Assembly: GCF_900162665.1 (NCBI RefSeq)
Contig: NZ_LT727812.1
Location: forward strand, 1,224,177-1,288,176
Direction: 5' to 3'
DNA: 64,000 bases
Source: Oceanobacillus sojae
GTDB taxonomy: Bacteria > Bacillota > Bacilli > Bacillales > Amphibacillaceae
Part shown: one piece after another, positions 17,254-26,119 of the stretch
Layout of the letters: each line of letters starts with the position of its first letter
Position numbering within the stretch: position 1 is the stretch's first letter
Position numbers and translations under genes: made by a program
The notes under the pieces: generated by a model
What the model was told of the DNA's origin: nothing
Databases searched by the model: none
Seen by the model: the letters and a program-made list of their open reading frames with translations, nothing else

Positions 17254-17988
17254 TTATAATGCTGTAATTCCGCCGTCAATTACAAATTCAGAACCTGTTG
17301 AATAGCTTGCTTCATCTGAAATCAAAAAGACAACCATATCCGAAACTTCCTCCGGCTGTGCAACACGGCGCATCGGAATAGCTTTTTTCATTTGTTCGAT
17401 AGCAGCTTTTGCATCTTCTCTATCCAGCATCGGTGTCTGGATAACACCCGGATGGACAGAATTCACACGAATATTATATGGTGATAATTCACGACTGGCA
17501 GCCTTGGTCATACCGCGAACAGCAAACTTTGTATCTGTATAACCGATAGCACCGCCGACGATACCATTCATGGAAGAAATATTAACAATAGATCCAGCTT
17601 CTTGTTTTCTCATAATAGGAGCAATCCATTTCATTCCTAAAAATACCGACACCTGATTAATATTTACGATTTTCAGGTAGTTCTCTAACGATAATTCGTC
17701 AAGCGGTGTGTTAAATGTAATTCCCGCGTTGTTTACCAGTCCATCTACACGGCCCCATTTTGTCATTACAGCATCGATTACATTTTTCCAATCCGCTTCG
17801 CTGGAAACATCATGCTTCAGAAAAATGACCCCGCCGCCTAATTCTTTTTCTGTCTGACGTCCTCCATCTTCATTCACATCGGTAATTGCGACCTTGGCGC
17901 CTTCCTCCAATGCTCTTTTCGCATGTAATTTCCCCATACCTTGTGCTCCGCCTGTAATAATCACTACTTTATCTTGTAATCTGTTCAT
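17254..17988 (-). CDS. Short-chain dehydrogenase/reductase (SDR)
   Basis: The 244-residue classical SDR has TGGAQGMG (12-19), Asp in ITDVNE (NAD type), NNAG, the catalytic ISSMNG and YTDTK, and STGSEFVIDGG at the C-terminus. It resembles the 3-alpha/20-beta-hydroxysteroid dehydrogenase and cyclopentanol dehydrogenase group, which act on secondary alcohols. Its ATG overlaps the stop of an upstream SDR remnant (ATGA), showing that the remnant was once the preceding gene in the operon. ATG 17988 follows AAGGGGATG. Confidence 0.88.
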   Translation of the reverse strand: MNRLQDKVVIITGGAQGMGKLHAKRALEEGAKVAITDVNEDGGRQTEKELGGGVIFLKHDVSSEADWKNVIDAVMTKWGRVDGLVNNAGITFNTPLDELSLENYLKIVNINQVSVFLGMKWIAPIMRKQEAGSIVNISSMNGIVGGAIGYTDTKFAVRGMTKAASRELSPYNIRVNSVHPGVIQTPMLDREDAKAAIEQMKKAIPMRRVAQPEEVSDMVVFLISDEASYSTGSEFVIDGGITAL

Positions 17989-18143
17989 GAAAAAACATCC
18001 CCTTTAAAGTCAATAAATTTTAATACTTCCCCCATCAATGTTTTACCAGTCATATATTTTGAATCTTCACTGGTTAAAAACACGGCAACCAGTCCAATAT
18101 CTTTTTCTAGTCCCTCAGTTGTACACAAGAAATTTAAGCTTTC
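17985..18143 (-). pseudogene. C-terminal stub of a third SDR
   Basis: An open stretch of 53 codons on the minus strand reads EKDIGLVAVFLTSEDSKYMT then GKTLMG. This matches the conserved SDR C-terminal region (ExIgxxavFLaSdDSxYmTGqtl) in register. The rest of the gene is absent, the VDGG motif is altered, and an in-frame stop precedes it at 18144-18146. It ends by overlapping the start of the next SDR. It is interpreted as a deletion remnant of an operon member. Confidence 0.6.
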
Positions 18144-18218
18144 TTATCTTTATTTCACAAGCATTATGAAGTTTTGAACCAGATGCGTTTTCATCCTAAG
18201 AGAGATTCACTGGTCCGG

Positions 18219-18650
18219 CTATTCCAGCAATTGAACATGATGAATTAATTTCTTTTGAAGCCGCAGTAATTGCGAAATTTCTTCCTCACTCAAAACTGCA
18301 TATACTTCATTAAAAACATTTTGTCCCTGTAGCTGAGCCTCATGCAATAATTCTTTTCCCTTTTCTGTAATCGCAATTAAAATAACACGGCGGTCATTTT
18401 CCAGAGATTTTCTTTCTATATATCCATCCTTCACAAGCTTGCTTGTTATTCCAGTAATTGCTCCTGGCGTATAACCTATTTCTTTCGCCATTACAGAAAG
18501 CTGCTCTGACCCTTTTTCATGTAGTTTCCATAAAAATACGATTTGTGAAATATTGATGTTTTTATTGAATTTTTTCATAAATAAAGTCATCACTTTATCA
18601 TTAAAAAGCTCCGTATTATGAATCAATTCAAAAAATGATGTCTCTTTCAT
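18219..18650 (-). CDS. MarR-family transcriptional regulator
   Basis: The 143-residue winged-helix protein has the recognition helix in LSVMAKEIGYTPGAITGITS, a wing with ERKSLENDRRVILIAITEKG and C-terminal dimerisation helices. MarR proteins are ligand-released repressors, often of oxidoreductase or efflux genes. AAGGAG precedes ATG 18650. It lies upstream of the SDR cluster on the same strand and probably controls it (inference). Confidence 0.88.
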   Translation of the reverse strand: MKETSFFELIHNTELFNDKVMTLFMKKFNKNINISQIVFLWKLHEKGSEQLSVMAKEIGYTPGAITGITSKLVKDGYIERKSLENDRRVILIAITEKGKELLHEAQLQGQNVFNEVYAVLSEEEISQLLRLQKKLIHHVQLLE

Positions 18651-18747
18651 AGCATCTCCTTTCCTGCTGATAATAATAGTTTAAAATTTATATTTATATA
18701 TTTATTTTACATCTAAACTATTTTGAAGTAAAATATTTGAATTACAT

Positions 18748-18795
18748 AAAAAATACTTGCAGAGAGATCCATTCATTTTCTCTCTGCAAGTATTT
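18748..18795 (-). terminator. Terminator of ppc
   Basis: A 17-bp perfect stem (18751-18767 with 18779-18795, core TTGCAGAGAGA) is followed on the minus strand by six T. Confidence 0.9.
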
Positions 18796-18833
18796 AAAAG
18801 TCTGTTAAATCTATTGTATTATCTATCTTGTAA

Positions 18834-21584
18834 TCAGCCTGTATTCACTAATCCTGCCGCTACACCATTAATCGTCAGTAACACCTCGGTCACCAAATCT
18901 TCAGGCGGATTTTCTGCTTCTCTTAACTTTTGAATTAAATCCACCTGCAGGAAATTAAGCGGATCAACATACGGGTTGCGAAGATGAACAGATCCTTTTA
19001 TATTCGGCGTATGACTGAGCAGTTCTTCATTACCCGAGATTTGAAGAAGCGCCTTTTTGGTCCGCTCGTATTCATCGGCGATATCTTTATATATCCGTTT
19101 CGCTACATCAGCGTCCTCGACTAATTCCAGATACTCTTTAGCAGTTTTCATATCTGCTTTCATCAATGCCATTTGTAAATTATTAATGGTCACTTTGAAG
19201 AAAGGCCATTCTTTATACATCTTTTGTAAAGTTTCCAAATTACCCGTATCTTTTTCAATGAAAGATTGCAGACCTGTACCTGCAGCATACCAGGCAGGCA
19301 GCATATATCTAGATTGCGTCCACGCAAATACCCATGGGATAGCTCTTAAGTCTTCAAAACGCTGACTGTTCTTTCTGCTCATCGGTCTCGAACCAATATT
19401 TAAAGCACCTAATTCTGTCAAAGGAGTCGCCTGATTAAAAAACGTCAGGAAATCCGGATCGCCAAATACCAGTGATTGATATTTTTTCAATGATTTTTTT
19501 GAAATGGATTCCATGATGGCTTCCCATTCTTTTTGGCGCAATTCTTCTTGAGCGGGGGTATTTGATACTCTGGCAGATCTTGTAAATAAAGCAGAGGCTG
19601 CCTGCTCCAAATTTCGGTACGCAATATCTTCGAGCAGATATCTGGAAGATAGCACTTCTCCCTGCTCTGTAATTTTCACACCGTCCTCCAGAGTCTCTGC
19701 CGGCTGAGAAAGAATACTGGTACTCAACGAACCGCCTCCACGCCCAAGTGAACCGCCGCGGCCATGGAAAAATTTCAACCGGATATGGTATTGTCTTGCT
19801 ATATTATGGATTTCCTCCTGGGCTTTAAACAGATTCCAGTTTGCACTTAATGTACCGCCATCTTTACTTCCGTCCGAATAACCCAGCATAATTTCCTGGT
19901 GTTCCCCGCGTGCTTTTAATTGTTTACGATAAACATCTGTTTCAAATAACGTCTTCATAATATCCGGACCTGCAATCAAGTCATCAATTGTTTCCAGTAA
20001 TGGTGCAACATCAAGATCGCTTTCCACTGTTCCATCTGGGTATAAACGATAAATTCCGGTTTCTTTGGCAAGTAATAATACTTCCAAAAGATCGCTCGGT
20101 GATTCTGACATACTGATTAAATAGACTTCGATAGCCCGTTTTCCAAATTCCTCGTGCGCTTTTTTAATTGTTCTGAAGACTTTCAAAATATTCTGCGTCT
20201 CTTTAGAATAACCGCCATCAAAAAGCAGCAATGGTCTCGGATCATTCAAAACCTCACATAATACTTTTTGTTTATCTTCTTCCGTAAGCGAAGCATAATC
20301 ATCTGTAACATGAACGGCTGTTAGAATCTCATGTACAGCTGTTTCATGTTCTCCGCTATGGTTTCGTACATCCAATGTCGCTAAGTGAAAGCCAAACAGC
20401 TCTGCTTGCCGGATAACCTTTCGAATTGCTTTCAGTTTTTTCGTTTTCGGTAAGTGTGCTTCGGCACTTTCCTTAATTTCTTTGAGGTCACGAACCAGCT
20501 CTTCTGGATAGCGGTAACCTTGTGACGTCTTCCCTGTTTCACGCAACCGGGTTAGAATAATGGCAAATTTACGGCGATATACTTCCGATTTAATTGGCCA
20601 TCTATCGTTCTCCGTTAAATAGCTGTTCTCTTCTTTTTCCATTCTGTCAATAAACTGCTGATTAATAGATATACGTTCACTGGATTGACTGAACCGTCTC
20701 ATCAGCTCAACGATGGAGGCTTCATATTTCTTCAATATTAATTTCCGCTGCATTTCCAATGTTTCCCAAGTAATCTCTGGAGTGACATTTGGGTTTCCGT
20801 CCCGGTCTCCTCCAATCCAGGAACCAAAATGGATGAAATTTGGTACTTCCCAGTTTCCTTCTGGAATTTGCTTCTGCAGCTGTAGTTCCATTTCTTGAAA
20901 GACATCGGGTAATGTTTCAAATAATGTCTGATCAAAATAATAAAGTCCATTTTTCACTTCGTCCAATACTCCCGGCTTCTTTTGCCGCAGTTCATTGGTA
21001 TGCCATAAAGCAGTGATTTCATTAAACAGACTTTCTTCCACATCTGTCTTCTCTCTTTGTGAGGTCTGTGGATTATCGAGTGTCCGCAGATGTGCTGAGA
21101 TACGCTTCTGTATTTCCAGCACAGTCCTTTTTGTTGCCTCTGTCGGGTGCGCTGTCATTATCAGTTCAATGGACAAATCATTCAGCACCTCTTGAATCCC
21201 GTCATTTGTAAGACTGCTTTCTTTCACTTTCGAGACTGCTTTTTCAATAGAAAAAGGCTGACTGGCTTCTTCGTCCATCAGATACTGGCGTTGGCGCCTG
21301 ATCCGGTGATTTTGCTCTGCAATATTAATTAAATGAAAATAGATAGAAAAAGCACGGATCACTTGCTGACGTAAAGGCGGCTTTAAATTGCTTATTTCCG
21401 TTTTTAAGGTATGATATGTATCTTTATCAAACTCACTTCGGATACTTTTCGTCATTTCCCGAATCGACTCAACCTTATCAAATAACTCTGTACCTCCATG
21501 CAACTTCAATACTTCCCCTAAAATATTGCCAAGCATATTGACATCATTCCGCAATGAGGCATTTTTATCGATTGTTTCTGCCAT
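18834..21584 (-). CDS. ppc: Phosphoenolpyruvate carboxylase
   Basis: The 916-residue enzyme carboxylates PEP to oxaloacetate, replenishing the TCA cycle. Diagnostic motifs are present: [12 protein letters not shown] (catalytic His, about 139), [26 protein letters not shown], the catalytic [13 protein letters not shown], and the C-terminal [10 protein letters not shown] carrying the allosteric/active-site tail. The length is full. GGAGGG precedes ATG 21584. It is monocistronic with its own terminator; Bacillus subtilis itself uses pyruvate carboxylase, but many other Bacillaceae carry ppc. Confidence 0.97.
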   Translation of the reverse strand: MAETIDKNASLRNDVNMLGNILGEVLKLHGGTELFDKVESIREMTKSIRSEFDKDTYHTLKTEISNLKPPLRQQVIRAFSIYFHLINIAEQNHRIRRQRQYLMDEEASQPFSIEKAVSKVKESSLTNDGIQEVLNDLSIELIMTAHPTEATKRTVLEIQKRISAHLRTLDNPQTSQREKTDVEESLFNEITALWHTNELRQKKPGVLDEVKNGLYYFDQTLFETLPDVFQEMELQLQKQIPEGNWEVPNFIHFGSWIGGDRDGNPNVTPEITWETLEMQRKLILKKYEASIVELMRRFSQSSERISINQQFIDRMEKEENSYLTENDRWPIKSEVYRRKFAIILTRLRETGKTSQGYRYPEELVRDLKEIKESAEAHLPKTKKLKAIRKVIRQAELFGFHLATLDVRNHSGEHETAVHEILTAVHVTDDYASLTEEDKQKVLCEVLNDPRPLLLFDGGYSKETQNILKVFRTIKKAHEEFGKRAIEVYLISMSESPSDLLEVLLLAKETGIYRLYPDGTVESDLDVAPLLETIDDLIAGPDIMKTLFETDVYRKQLKARGEHQEIMLGYSDGSKDGGTLSANWNLFKAQEEIHNIARQYHIRLKFFHGRGGSLGRGGGSLSTSILSQPAETLEDGVKITEQGEVLSSRYLLEDIAYRNLEQAASALFTRSARVSNTPAQEELRQKEWEAIMESISKKSLKKYQSLVFGDPDFLTFFNQATPLTELGALNIGSRPMSRKNSQRFEDLRAIPWVFAWTQSRYMLPAWYAAGTGLQSFIEKDTGNLETLQKMYKEWPFFKVTINNLQMALMKADMKTAKEYLELVEDADVAKRIYKDIADEYERTKKALLQISGNEELLSHTPNIKGSVHLRNPYVDPLNFLQVDLIQKLREAENPPEDLVTEVLLTINGVAAGLVNTG

Positions 21585-21886
21585 GTTGTTCCCTCCTATT
21601 GTTCAATTAGCGTAAAAATATCATAACATTTTTCGAAAAAAAAAGATAAATTCCCGGCACTCAAGGGGTTATTTACCATTCCAAAACATTATCTGTTTAA
21701 GAAGCTGCTCCAGGTTTCCCTTTATATCATTGTTGATGCGGATACTTTGAATTTTGGTTAATCATTCTTTTCCCTCTTATAGGAAAATTAAAACATGTTC
21801 ACTCTGAATCTTAAATATTTAAAGCAGCTTACTGTATCCATATGTGTTATCCTTTAACGGGTAAATAACAGAATACCACGTATCAT
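21585..21886. other. Intergenic, nothing supported
   Basis: About 300 bases between ppc and the truncated WYL gene. A minus-strand run of about 30 codons near 21,680-21,770 (ending QLLKQIMFWNGK) looks protein-like, but no family or start is recognisable, so no gene is claimed. Confidence 0.4.
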
Positions 21887-22309
21887 CTATTTTTTCACAT
21901 TTTCTCTTCCTAACAGCTCCAGAAATTGATCAATAATTACCTTATTGACAGGTAACGTAACTGGAACTTTATCCTTTTCCATCCAGTCCCCGCCATTATA
22001 AGAAATTGGATGGTAATCTCTTCTAGAAAAAGGCTCTCCTATATTTAGGTTGGATATTCTTGCAAGCTTGTAGACATTGAAGCTTTCTTTCAAATAGCAA
22101 TAAGCATCCATATACCAGCTTCTGTCCTTAAAAACAACGCGATACGGCTCTGTTGTTTTATTTAATTTTAAGATAGCGTTAAAAGCCGCATTGTCATGAA
22201 GCACCTGCATCCTGCTTTTTAAGCTGGTTTCGATAGACATTAATTCTGTTTTTGATAAAGGCGGCTTATTCCTTTCAACCACCTCCATTAAATAGGAGAC
22301 GATCCCCAT
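21887..22309 (-). pseudogene. WYL-domain regulator lacking its DNA-binding N-terminus
   Basis: The 140 residues correspond to the WYL domain of YafY/DeoR-type regulators (TEPYRVVFKDRSWYMDAYCY, FNVYKLARISNL, then RRDYHP). A complete member is about 300 residues and begins with a helix-turn-helix, which is missing. The first codon has no ribosome binding site, and no helix-turn-helix is encoded upstream in any frame I can see. It is most likely a 5'-truncated relic. Confidence 0.65.
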
Positions 22310-22410
22310 ATGTCTATCTATTTTAATGGAGACTCATCGAATACAAAAGTGGAATTATGGGTTCCTGTGACAAATAGATAAAAAGGTGACTGATGTAAAA
22401 TATTAAACTG

Positions 22411-22455
22411 GATAATTCCCCAAAAAGAAATCATATTTCCTTTTGGGGAATTATC
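22411..22455. terminator. Hairpin after the membrane-protein gene
   Basis: GATAATTCCCCAAAA (22411-22425) pairs perfectly with TTTTGGGGAATTATC (22441-22455). It lies 27 bases beyond the stop of the minus-strand gene at 22482, without a clear T run. Confidence 0.55.
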
Positions 22456-22481
22456 ATACAACATCTATTTTCTTATCCTTC

Positions 22482-22901
22482 TCAGCTTTCATTTGTCTTT
22501 TTTCGCAAACGATAGACATAAATACACGGGACGAATCCACATACAAAAATAATTGCACCTACTAACACACCATTTATTGCTGGAATTCCTTCACTTAATG
22601 ATGTCAGGATTCCAATAACAACAGCTATAAACACTGTTACAGCTAGAGAGACAGCTAATCCTTTTTTAGGAGATTTATCACTGGATTCATGATCTACGCT
22701 AATACCCATAGATAAATATGCAGAAACAATAGCGGTAACCATAAAAACAAACCACAGTGGATTATCTGTCATTCCGTTTATTCCTTTTGTGACAAAATCA
22801 TACCCTAATATCCCCACAATACCAATGGTTTGAATCAGAAACAGCACTCTAATATCCTTTAAATTTTTTAATTTTAACCGTTCATCTTTAATTATTTTCA
22901 T
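22482..22901 (-). CDS. Four-helix membrane protein of unknown function
   Basis: The 139-residue protein has a basic N-terminus and four predicted membrane segments (around 18-35, 48-67, 82-102 and 108-130) ending in a basic YVYRLRKKTNES tail. No enzyme motif is seen. AAGGAG precedes ATG 22901. The start is six bases after the stop of an XRE regulator gene, so the pair is co-transcribed; XRE plus small membrane protein pairs are common in Firmicutes, but I cannot assign a role. Confidence 0.7.
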   Translation of the reverse strand: MKIIKDERLKLKNLKDIRVLFLIQTIGIVGILGYDFVTKGINGMTDNPLWFVFMVTAIVSAYLSMGISVDHESSDKSPKKGLAVSLAVTVFIAVVIGILTSLSEGIPAINGVLVGAIIFVCGFVPCIYVYRLRKKTNES

Positions 22902-22907
22902 TTGATA

Positions 22908-23105
22908 TCACTCCTTTCCCCTCCAAAAGACTTCGTCTAAGGTTTTATTCACTGCATAACAAATCTCAAGACAGAGGTTTAAGGTTGGATTGTAATTTCC
23001 CTTTTCAATTAAGCTGATTGTTTGCCGGGTGACCCCTGTTTTTTCAGCCAGCTGCTGCTGTGTCAGATCTACTTGGATGCGGGCTACTTTGAGATTGTTT
23101 TTCAC
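22908..23105 (-). CDS. Small XRE-family DNA-binding protein
   Basis: The protein is about 65 residues, essentially one helix-turn-helix: LTQQQLAEKTGVTRQTISLI, then EKGNYNPTLNLCLEICYAVN, ending in TLDEVFW, as in YozG-like stand-alone XRE proteins. The GTG at 23117 overlaps the AAGGAG ribosome site, so GTG 23105 (VKNNLKVARIQ) is the better start. It precedes a membrane-protein gene. Its promoter region contains two 17-bp direct repeats that could be its operator. Confidence 0.8.
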   Translation of the reverse strand: MKNNLKVARIQVDLTQQQLAEKTGVTRQTISLIEKGNYNPTLNLCLEICYAVNKTLDEVFWRGKE

Positions 23106-23135
23106 AATTCCTATCACTCCTTTTTATTCGCCATT

Positions 23136-23194
23136 CAATTTATATATTACATAATACCATATATACATTACATTATGCAATTTATATATTACAT
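23136..23194. repeat. Two 17-bp perfect direct repeats upstream of the XRE gene
   Basis: CAATTTATATATTACAT occurs at 23136-23152 and 23178-23194, 42 bases apart (four helical turns), with further ATTACAT-like units between. The copies lie in the promoter region of the XRE gene. Confidence 0.7.
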
Positions 23195-23231
23195 TTCCAG
23201 CTTTTACTGACTACAAAGTATATATCACCAT

Positions 23232-23280
23232 AAAAAAATAACATGATAATTCATTAGCAGAATTATCATGTTATTTTTTT
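23232..23280. terminator. Bidirectional 21-bp terminator hairpin
   Basis: The arms 23232-23252 and 23260-23280 are perfect complements (core AACATGATAATTC) with seven T on each strand. It terminates the minus-strand spore protein gene. Confidence 0.88.
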
Positions 23281-23299
23281 GGTTTTTGCTGTACTATTA

Positions 23300-23509
23300 T
23301 TATTTGCTGTTTTTCTGAGATTGCTGATTCTGCGCACTTACATCTTCAAAGTCGGTATCACTGTATATTTCCGTACCATGTCCTCCTGTTGTTTTAGCTA
23401 TGAATTCCTTGGCCTCATTATAAGACATTCCCGAGTTTTTATTTGCCTTTTTCACAGCCTCTATATCTGTCCCTGCAGCTGTAAAATTATTATCCTTATT
23501 TTCCTGCAT
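23300..23509 (-). CDS. Probable gamma-type small acid-soluble spore protein
   Basis: The 69-residue hydrophilic protein lacks Trp and Cys. It has the pattern AGTDIEAVKKANKNS, a SYNEAKEFIAKTTGGHGTEI segment and DTDFEDVSAQNQQS. The repeated TD..EV/DV..qNqqS units and the GTEx element resemble gamma-type SASPs of Bacillaceae, spore-core amino acid reserves degraded at germination. AGGAGGGG precedes ATG 23509. It is assigned from pattern only; an alternative is an unrelated small hydrophilic protein. Confidence 0.6.
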   Translation of the reverse strand: MQENKDNNFTAAGTDIEAVKKANKNSGMSYNEAKEFIAKTTGGHGTEIYSDTDFEDVSAQNQQSQKNSK

Positions 23510-23584
23510 TTACACCCCTCCTGCTTTGTTTCTTTTATGTTATCCATTAGGGAGGATTTTAGCCAAAATGAATTCATTTAATAC

Positions 23585-24778
23585 TTATTGCTTCTTAGGA
23601 TAATAAGAAAATCCTGGATATTTCACAACAGGTGATTTTTTCTTGCGCAGTGACTCCATGAATTCGGAACCCACGTTTAAATTACTTTGGACCAGTTCTT
23701 CTGGCGTTAATGCCAGCCATTGGTTCAACGACACATCAGCAAAACGACTGCTTTTGAACATTTCTAAAAACCATAATGTTTCATTACCTGTATTTTGAAT
23801 ATAATGCCCATTTGCAAAGGGAACATATCCGACATCACCGGCACGATAATCAAATGTACGCGCAGCTCCCTCTCCGTTAAATACTGTCATTCGCCCTTGT
23901 CCGGCAAGGTAATATTGCCATTCATCCTGATTAGGATGCCAATGAAGCTCTCTCATTCCTCCCGGTTCTACCTCCACGAGTGCCGCTGCGATTGTTTTGG
24001 AAACAGGGAAATTAGAACTATCCACAATACGTACACTTCCACCGGGCGTTTTAATTGGCGTTTGCTTCAAAAGCTCGTGCTTAAAGGTTAGAGGGACTTC
24101 TCCATAAGGGGACTGGACTTCCTGACTTTCCACTGAACCGGGTACTTTTCCTTGATAGATATAAAGCTCATCAGAAGGAATATCTTGAAAAGCACTCTCT
24201 GGCACACCAAAATTAGCCGATAAAACATCTTTTGGGGTATGCGCAAACCAATTAGAAAGAGATAAGGTATTTTGATCAGAAAAATTGCCATCATCAAAAA
24301 CAAGCAGAAATTCACAATGCTCCAAGCCTTGAATGGAATGCGGAACCCCCGGAGGAAAGTACCAAAGATCTCCAGGACCAACATCTGCAATGAAATTCTT
24401 TCCATTCTGGTCAACAGCCGTTATGCGTGCACTCCCTAATAGCATATAAGACCATTCAGCTTCTTGATGCCAGTGAAGCTCGCGTACACCGCCGGCAGTT
24501 AAACTCATATTCACCCCGGCAAGTGTAGTCGCAACCGGAAGCTCTCTCGCAGTAACCTCCCGGGACCAGCCCCCTTTTTTTAATTTCATGGAGGTATCAG
24601 AGAACGAGAATTTTAAGTTAGGAAGCAGGCCTGTATCCGTAGATGGCGGAACAAGCATATCCGGATTTTGTATATCCCGTATAATATTACGCGGTCCCGC
24701 GTCAATTGCCCCGGCTCCGTCACTCCGAATAGGCTGGGGCACATTTCCATTCCATTGATTAACATTTCGATTTTCCAT
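23585..24778 (-). CDS. Bicupin of the oxalate decarboxylase family
   Basis: The protein is about 397 residues with two cupin domains. Each has the Mn site: [11 protein letters not shown] with H102, H104, E108 and H147; and [12 protein letters not shown] with H279, H281, E286 and H325. The C-terminal Glu (E339 in FLEMF) and the arginines beside each HxH are conserved. The family converts oxalate to formate and CO2. The N-terminal lid loop, SENST in B. subtilis OxdC with the catalytic Glu, reads SDQNT here (167-171), so the general acid is Asp and the loop differs. ATG 24778 follows AGAGGTG; the 16 preceding codons of the longer frame are discarded. Confidence 0.85.
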   Translation of the reverse strand: MENRNVNQWNGNVPQPIRSDGAGAIDAGPRNIIRDIQNPDMLVPPSTDTGLLPNLKFSFSDTSMKLKKGGWSREVTARELPVATTLAGVNMSLTAGGVRELHWHQEAEWSYMLLGSARITAVDQNGKNFIADVGPGDLWYFPPGVPHSIQGLEHCEFLLVFDDGNFSDQNTLSLSNWFAHTPKDVLSANFGVPESAFQDIPSDELYIYQGKVPGSVESQEVQSPYGEVPLTFKHELLKQTPIKTPGGSVRIVDSSNFPVSKTIAAALVEVEPGGMRELHWHPNQDEWQYYLAGQGRMTVFNGEGAARTFDYRAGDVGYVPFANGHYIQNTGNETLWFLEMFKSSRFADVSLNQWLALTPEELVQSNLNVGSEFMESLRKKKSPVVKYPGFSYYPKKQ

Positions 24779-24826
24779 CAAAAGCACCTCTTTTATTGGT
24801 TTGTACAGGAAAAACCCTTCTAACAT

Positions 24827-25270
24827 AGACTTATGTCTAACCTTTCCTGTATGTGCCTATGGATAAAGCAATGGAAGCTGGCTAATTTTAATAACGCTTT
24901 AAACTACAATGTGATTTTTAAAGAAATAACAATCCCCCTTCTATTTTTTTATAACTTCCTGAGAAACACTTACTGTAGACTGCGGGTTTTGAACTGTAAT
25001 GAACTTCCCGGCAGTTCCAAAATAAGAAACTGTGAACATGTTCCGCATCTGAAGCTTTGAAAGAATTATTTCATGGTAGGACTCCAATGCTGAGCCAGCT
25101 GAGAGTATAATTTCTTTCCTCTTTCCGCAGGTATCATTTTCCTCGCTGCTCTGGAAAATACGCTGCAACTTTACCCAATAGACTTACAATTGATTTAAAT
25201 TCGTCACACTTCCTACATATATTGCTCATTATTTCACAAATACTTCACGAAGTTACATCACATTCCATGA
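24827..25270. other. Intergenic between bicupin and lipoprotein genes
   Basis: About 440 bases. A 75-codon minus-strand frame (24941-25168) lacks a ribosome site and any recognisable family. Overlapping it, ATG at about 25,135 after CGAGGAAA opens a 23-codon minus-strand frame, also unrecognised. Neither is claimed as a gene. Confidence 0.4.
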
Positions 25271-25296
25271 TATAATTATTGTGAAATAGATCACAA
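25271..25296 (+). promoter_or_regulatory. Lipoprotein promoter -10 with Rex/Fnr-like operator
   Basis: TATAAT (25271-25276) is followed at once by TTGTGAAATAGATCACAA (25279-25296), a near-perfect palindrome. It differs from the Rex consensus TTGTGAA-N4-TTCACAA at one base and fully matches the Fnr/Crp form TGTGA-N6-TCACA. Its position over the presumed start site suits repression. Confidence 0.65.
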
Positions 25297-25318
25297 GAAT
25301 ATATTAGGAGGTTTTATA

Positions 25319-25888
25319 ATGAGATTTAAGCTGATATTAATGTCTTTTTTATCCCTGTTACTGGTAGGTTTTTTGGCTGCATGCGGCTCGAATGAAGAGG
25401 ATCAGGCCGATGAAAATGCAGCAAACGATACGGAAGAGACAGAAGGTACAGATGAAACAGAAGAAGATGTGGTAACAACAGCCTCATTGGTTAATGAGCC
25501 AGACGCCTTTGTCAATGCTGTCAGCGAAGATGGAACATGGATTATTGCTGCACTTGATGATATCACAATAGATGAGGATGTAGTGGTCGCCGGTCAGTTC
25601 TACGATAAGGATGACGAATCTGGTGATATTTATCGTAAAATTGCACCATATACACAAGACGAAGATCATAATATTACAGATTCATTTACCATTACTGTTC
25701 CAAGCCTAACTGTACAGAGTGAAAACTTGAATTTCCAAGGTGGTACATTACAGGGTGATGTGATTGTCGAAGCAAATGGTTTTATGCTTGATGAAACAGC
25801 TACCATTGACGGAAATTTAAAATTTGCTAATAAAGAAGCAGAAAGCTCAGCTACTATTGATGGCGAAGTTACAGGCGAAATCGAATAA
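25319..25888 (+). CDS. Secreted lipoprotein next to the EET locus, no FMN-attachment motif
   Basis: The 189-residue protein has a lipoprotein signal (LAAC, Cys22), then a 30-residue Asp/Glu/Thr-rich linker, then a folded part with beta-strand repeats (ITIDEDVVVAGQFYD, LQGDVIVEANGFML, TIDGNLKFANK, TIDGEVTGEIE) resembling a bactofilin-like polymer-forming fold. In Listeria-type EET loci a lipoprotein (PplA) carries FMN on Thr within D-x-x-[GS]-[AS]-[ST]-type ApbE motifs; I see no such motif here. It may be a surface protein of another role, or it may replace PplA. AGGAGG lies eight bases before ATG 25319. It is convergent with the ecfT end of the locus. Confidence 0.7.
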   Translation: MRFKLILMSFLSLLLVGFLAACGSNEEDQADENAANDTEETEGTDETEEDVVTTASLVNEPDAFVNAVSEDGTWIIAALDDITIDEDVVVAGQFYDKDDESGDIYRKIAPYTQDEDHNITDSFTITVPSLTVQSENLNFQGGTLQGDVIVEANGFMLDETATIDGNLKFANKEAESSATIDGEVTGEIE

Positions 25889-25964
25889 TAACAGAAAGTT
25901 TATTATTAATTGAGCCTTGGCTCCATCCCCGCTTCAAATCGAATTTATTTATACCACGCTATTA

Positions 25965-25992
25965 AAGCGGGCAGGCCAAAGCTTGTCCGCTT
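25965..25992 (+). terminator. Candidate terminator of the lipoprotein gene
   Basis: AAGCGGGCA (25965-25973) pairs with TGTCCGCTT (25984-25992) with one G-U pair. There is only a short, weak T-rich tail (CATTTAT). Confidence 0.4.
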
Positions 25993-26029
25993 CATTTATG
26001 TACAATCCGCTCTCATCAAATACTCTCCT

Positions 26030-26088
26030 ATTACATGACGGGGTCCCATCTCCATTCCACAACCAGAGATGAGACCCCGCCATGTAAT
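26030..26088. terminator. Long GC-rich hairpin between convergent transcripts
   Basis: A 23-base stem (26030-26052 with 26066-26088, core CGGGGTC) with two mismatches and a 13-base loop. CTTATTTT follows on the plus strand. It separates the lipoprotein gene from the end of ecfT. Confidence 0.65.
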
Positions 26089-26119
26089 CTTATTTTCCCT
26101 TTAGTCCCTTCTCCTGCAA

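Noticed and set aside
18748-18795. Small RNA gene
   Set aside because: A perfect hairpin with T run directly after ppc is fully explained as its terminator.
23136-23194. CRISPR-like repeats
   Set aside because: Only two copies, 17 bp, AT-rich, within a promoter; no array or cas gene in the window.
24941-25168. 75-codon minus-strand frame between the bicupin and lipoprotein genes
   Set aside because: No ribosome binding site, no recognisable family, and overlapping short frames of equal quality; treated as non-coding.
25901-26100. Possible riboswitch between the lipoprotein gene and ecfT (FMN riboswitch considered because of the flavin context)
   Set aside because: It lies at the 3' ends of convergent genes and shows simple hairpins only; no multi-helix FMN aptamer pattern was recognised.
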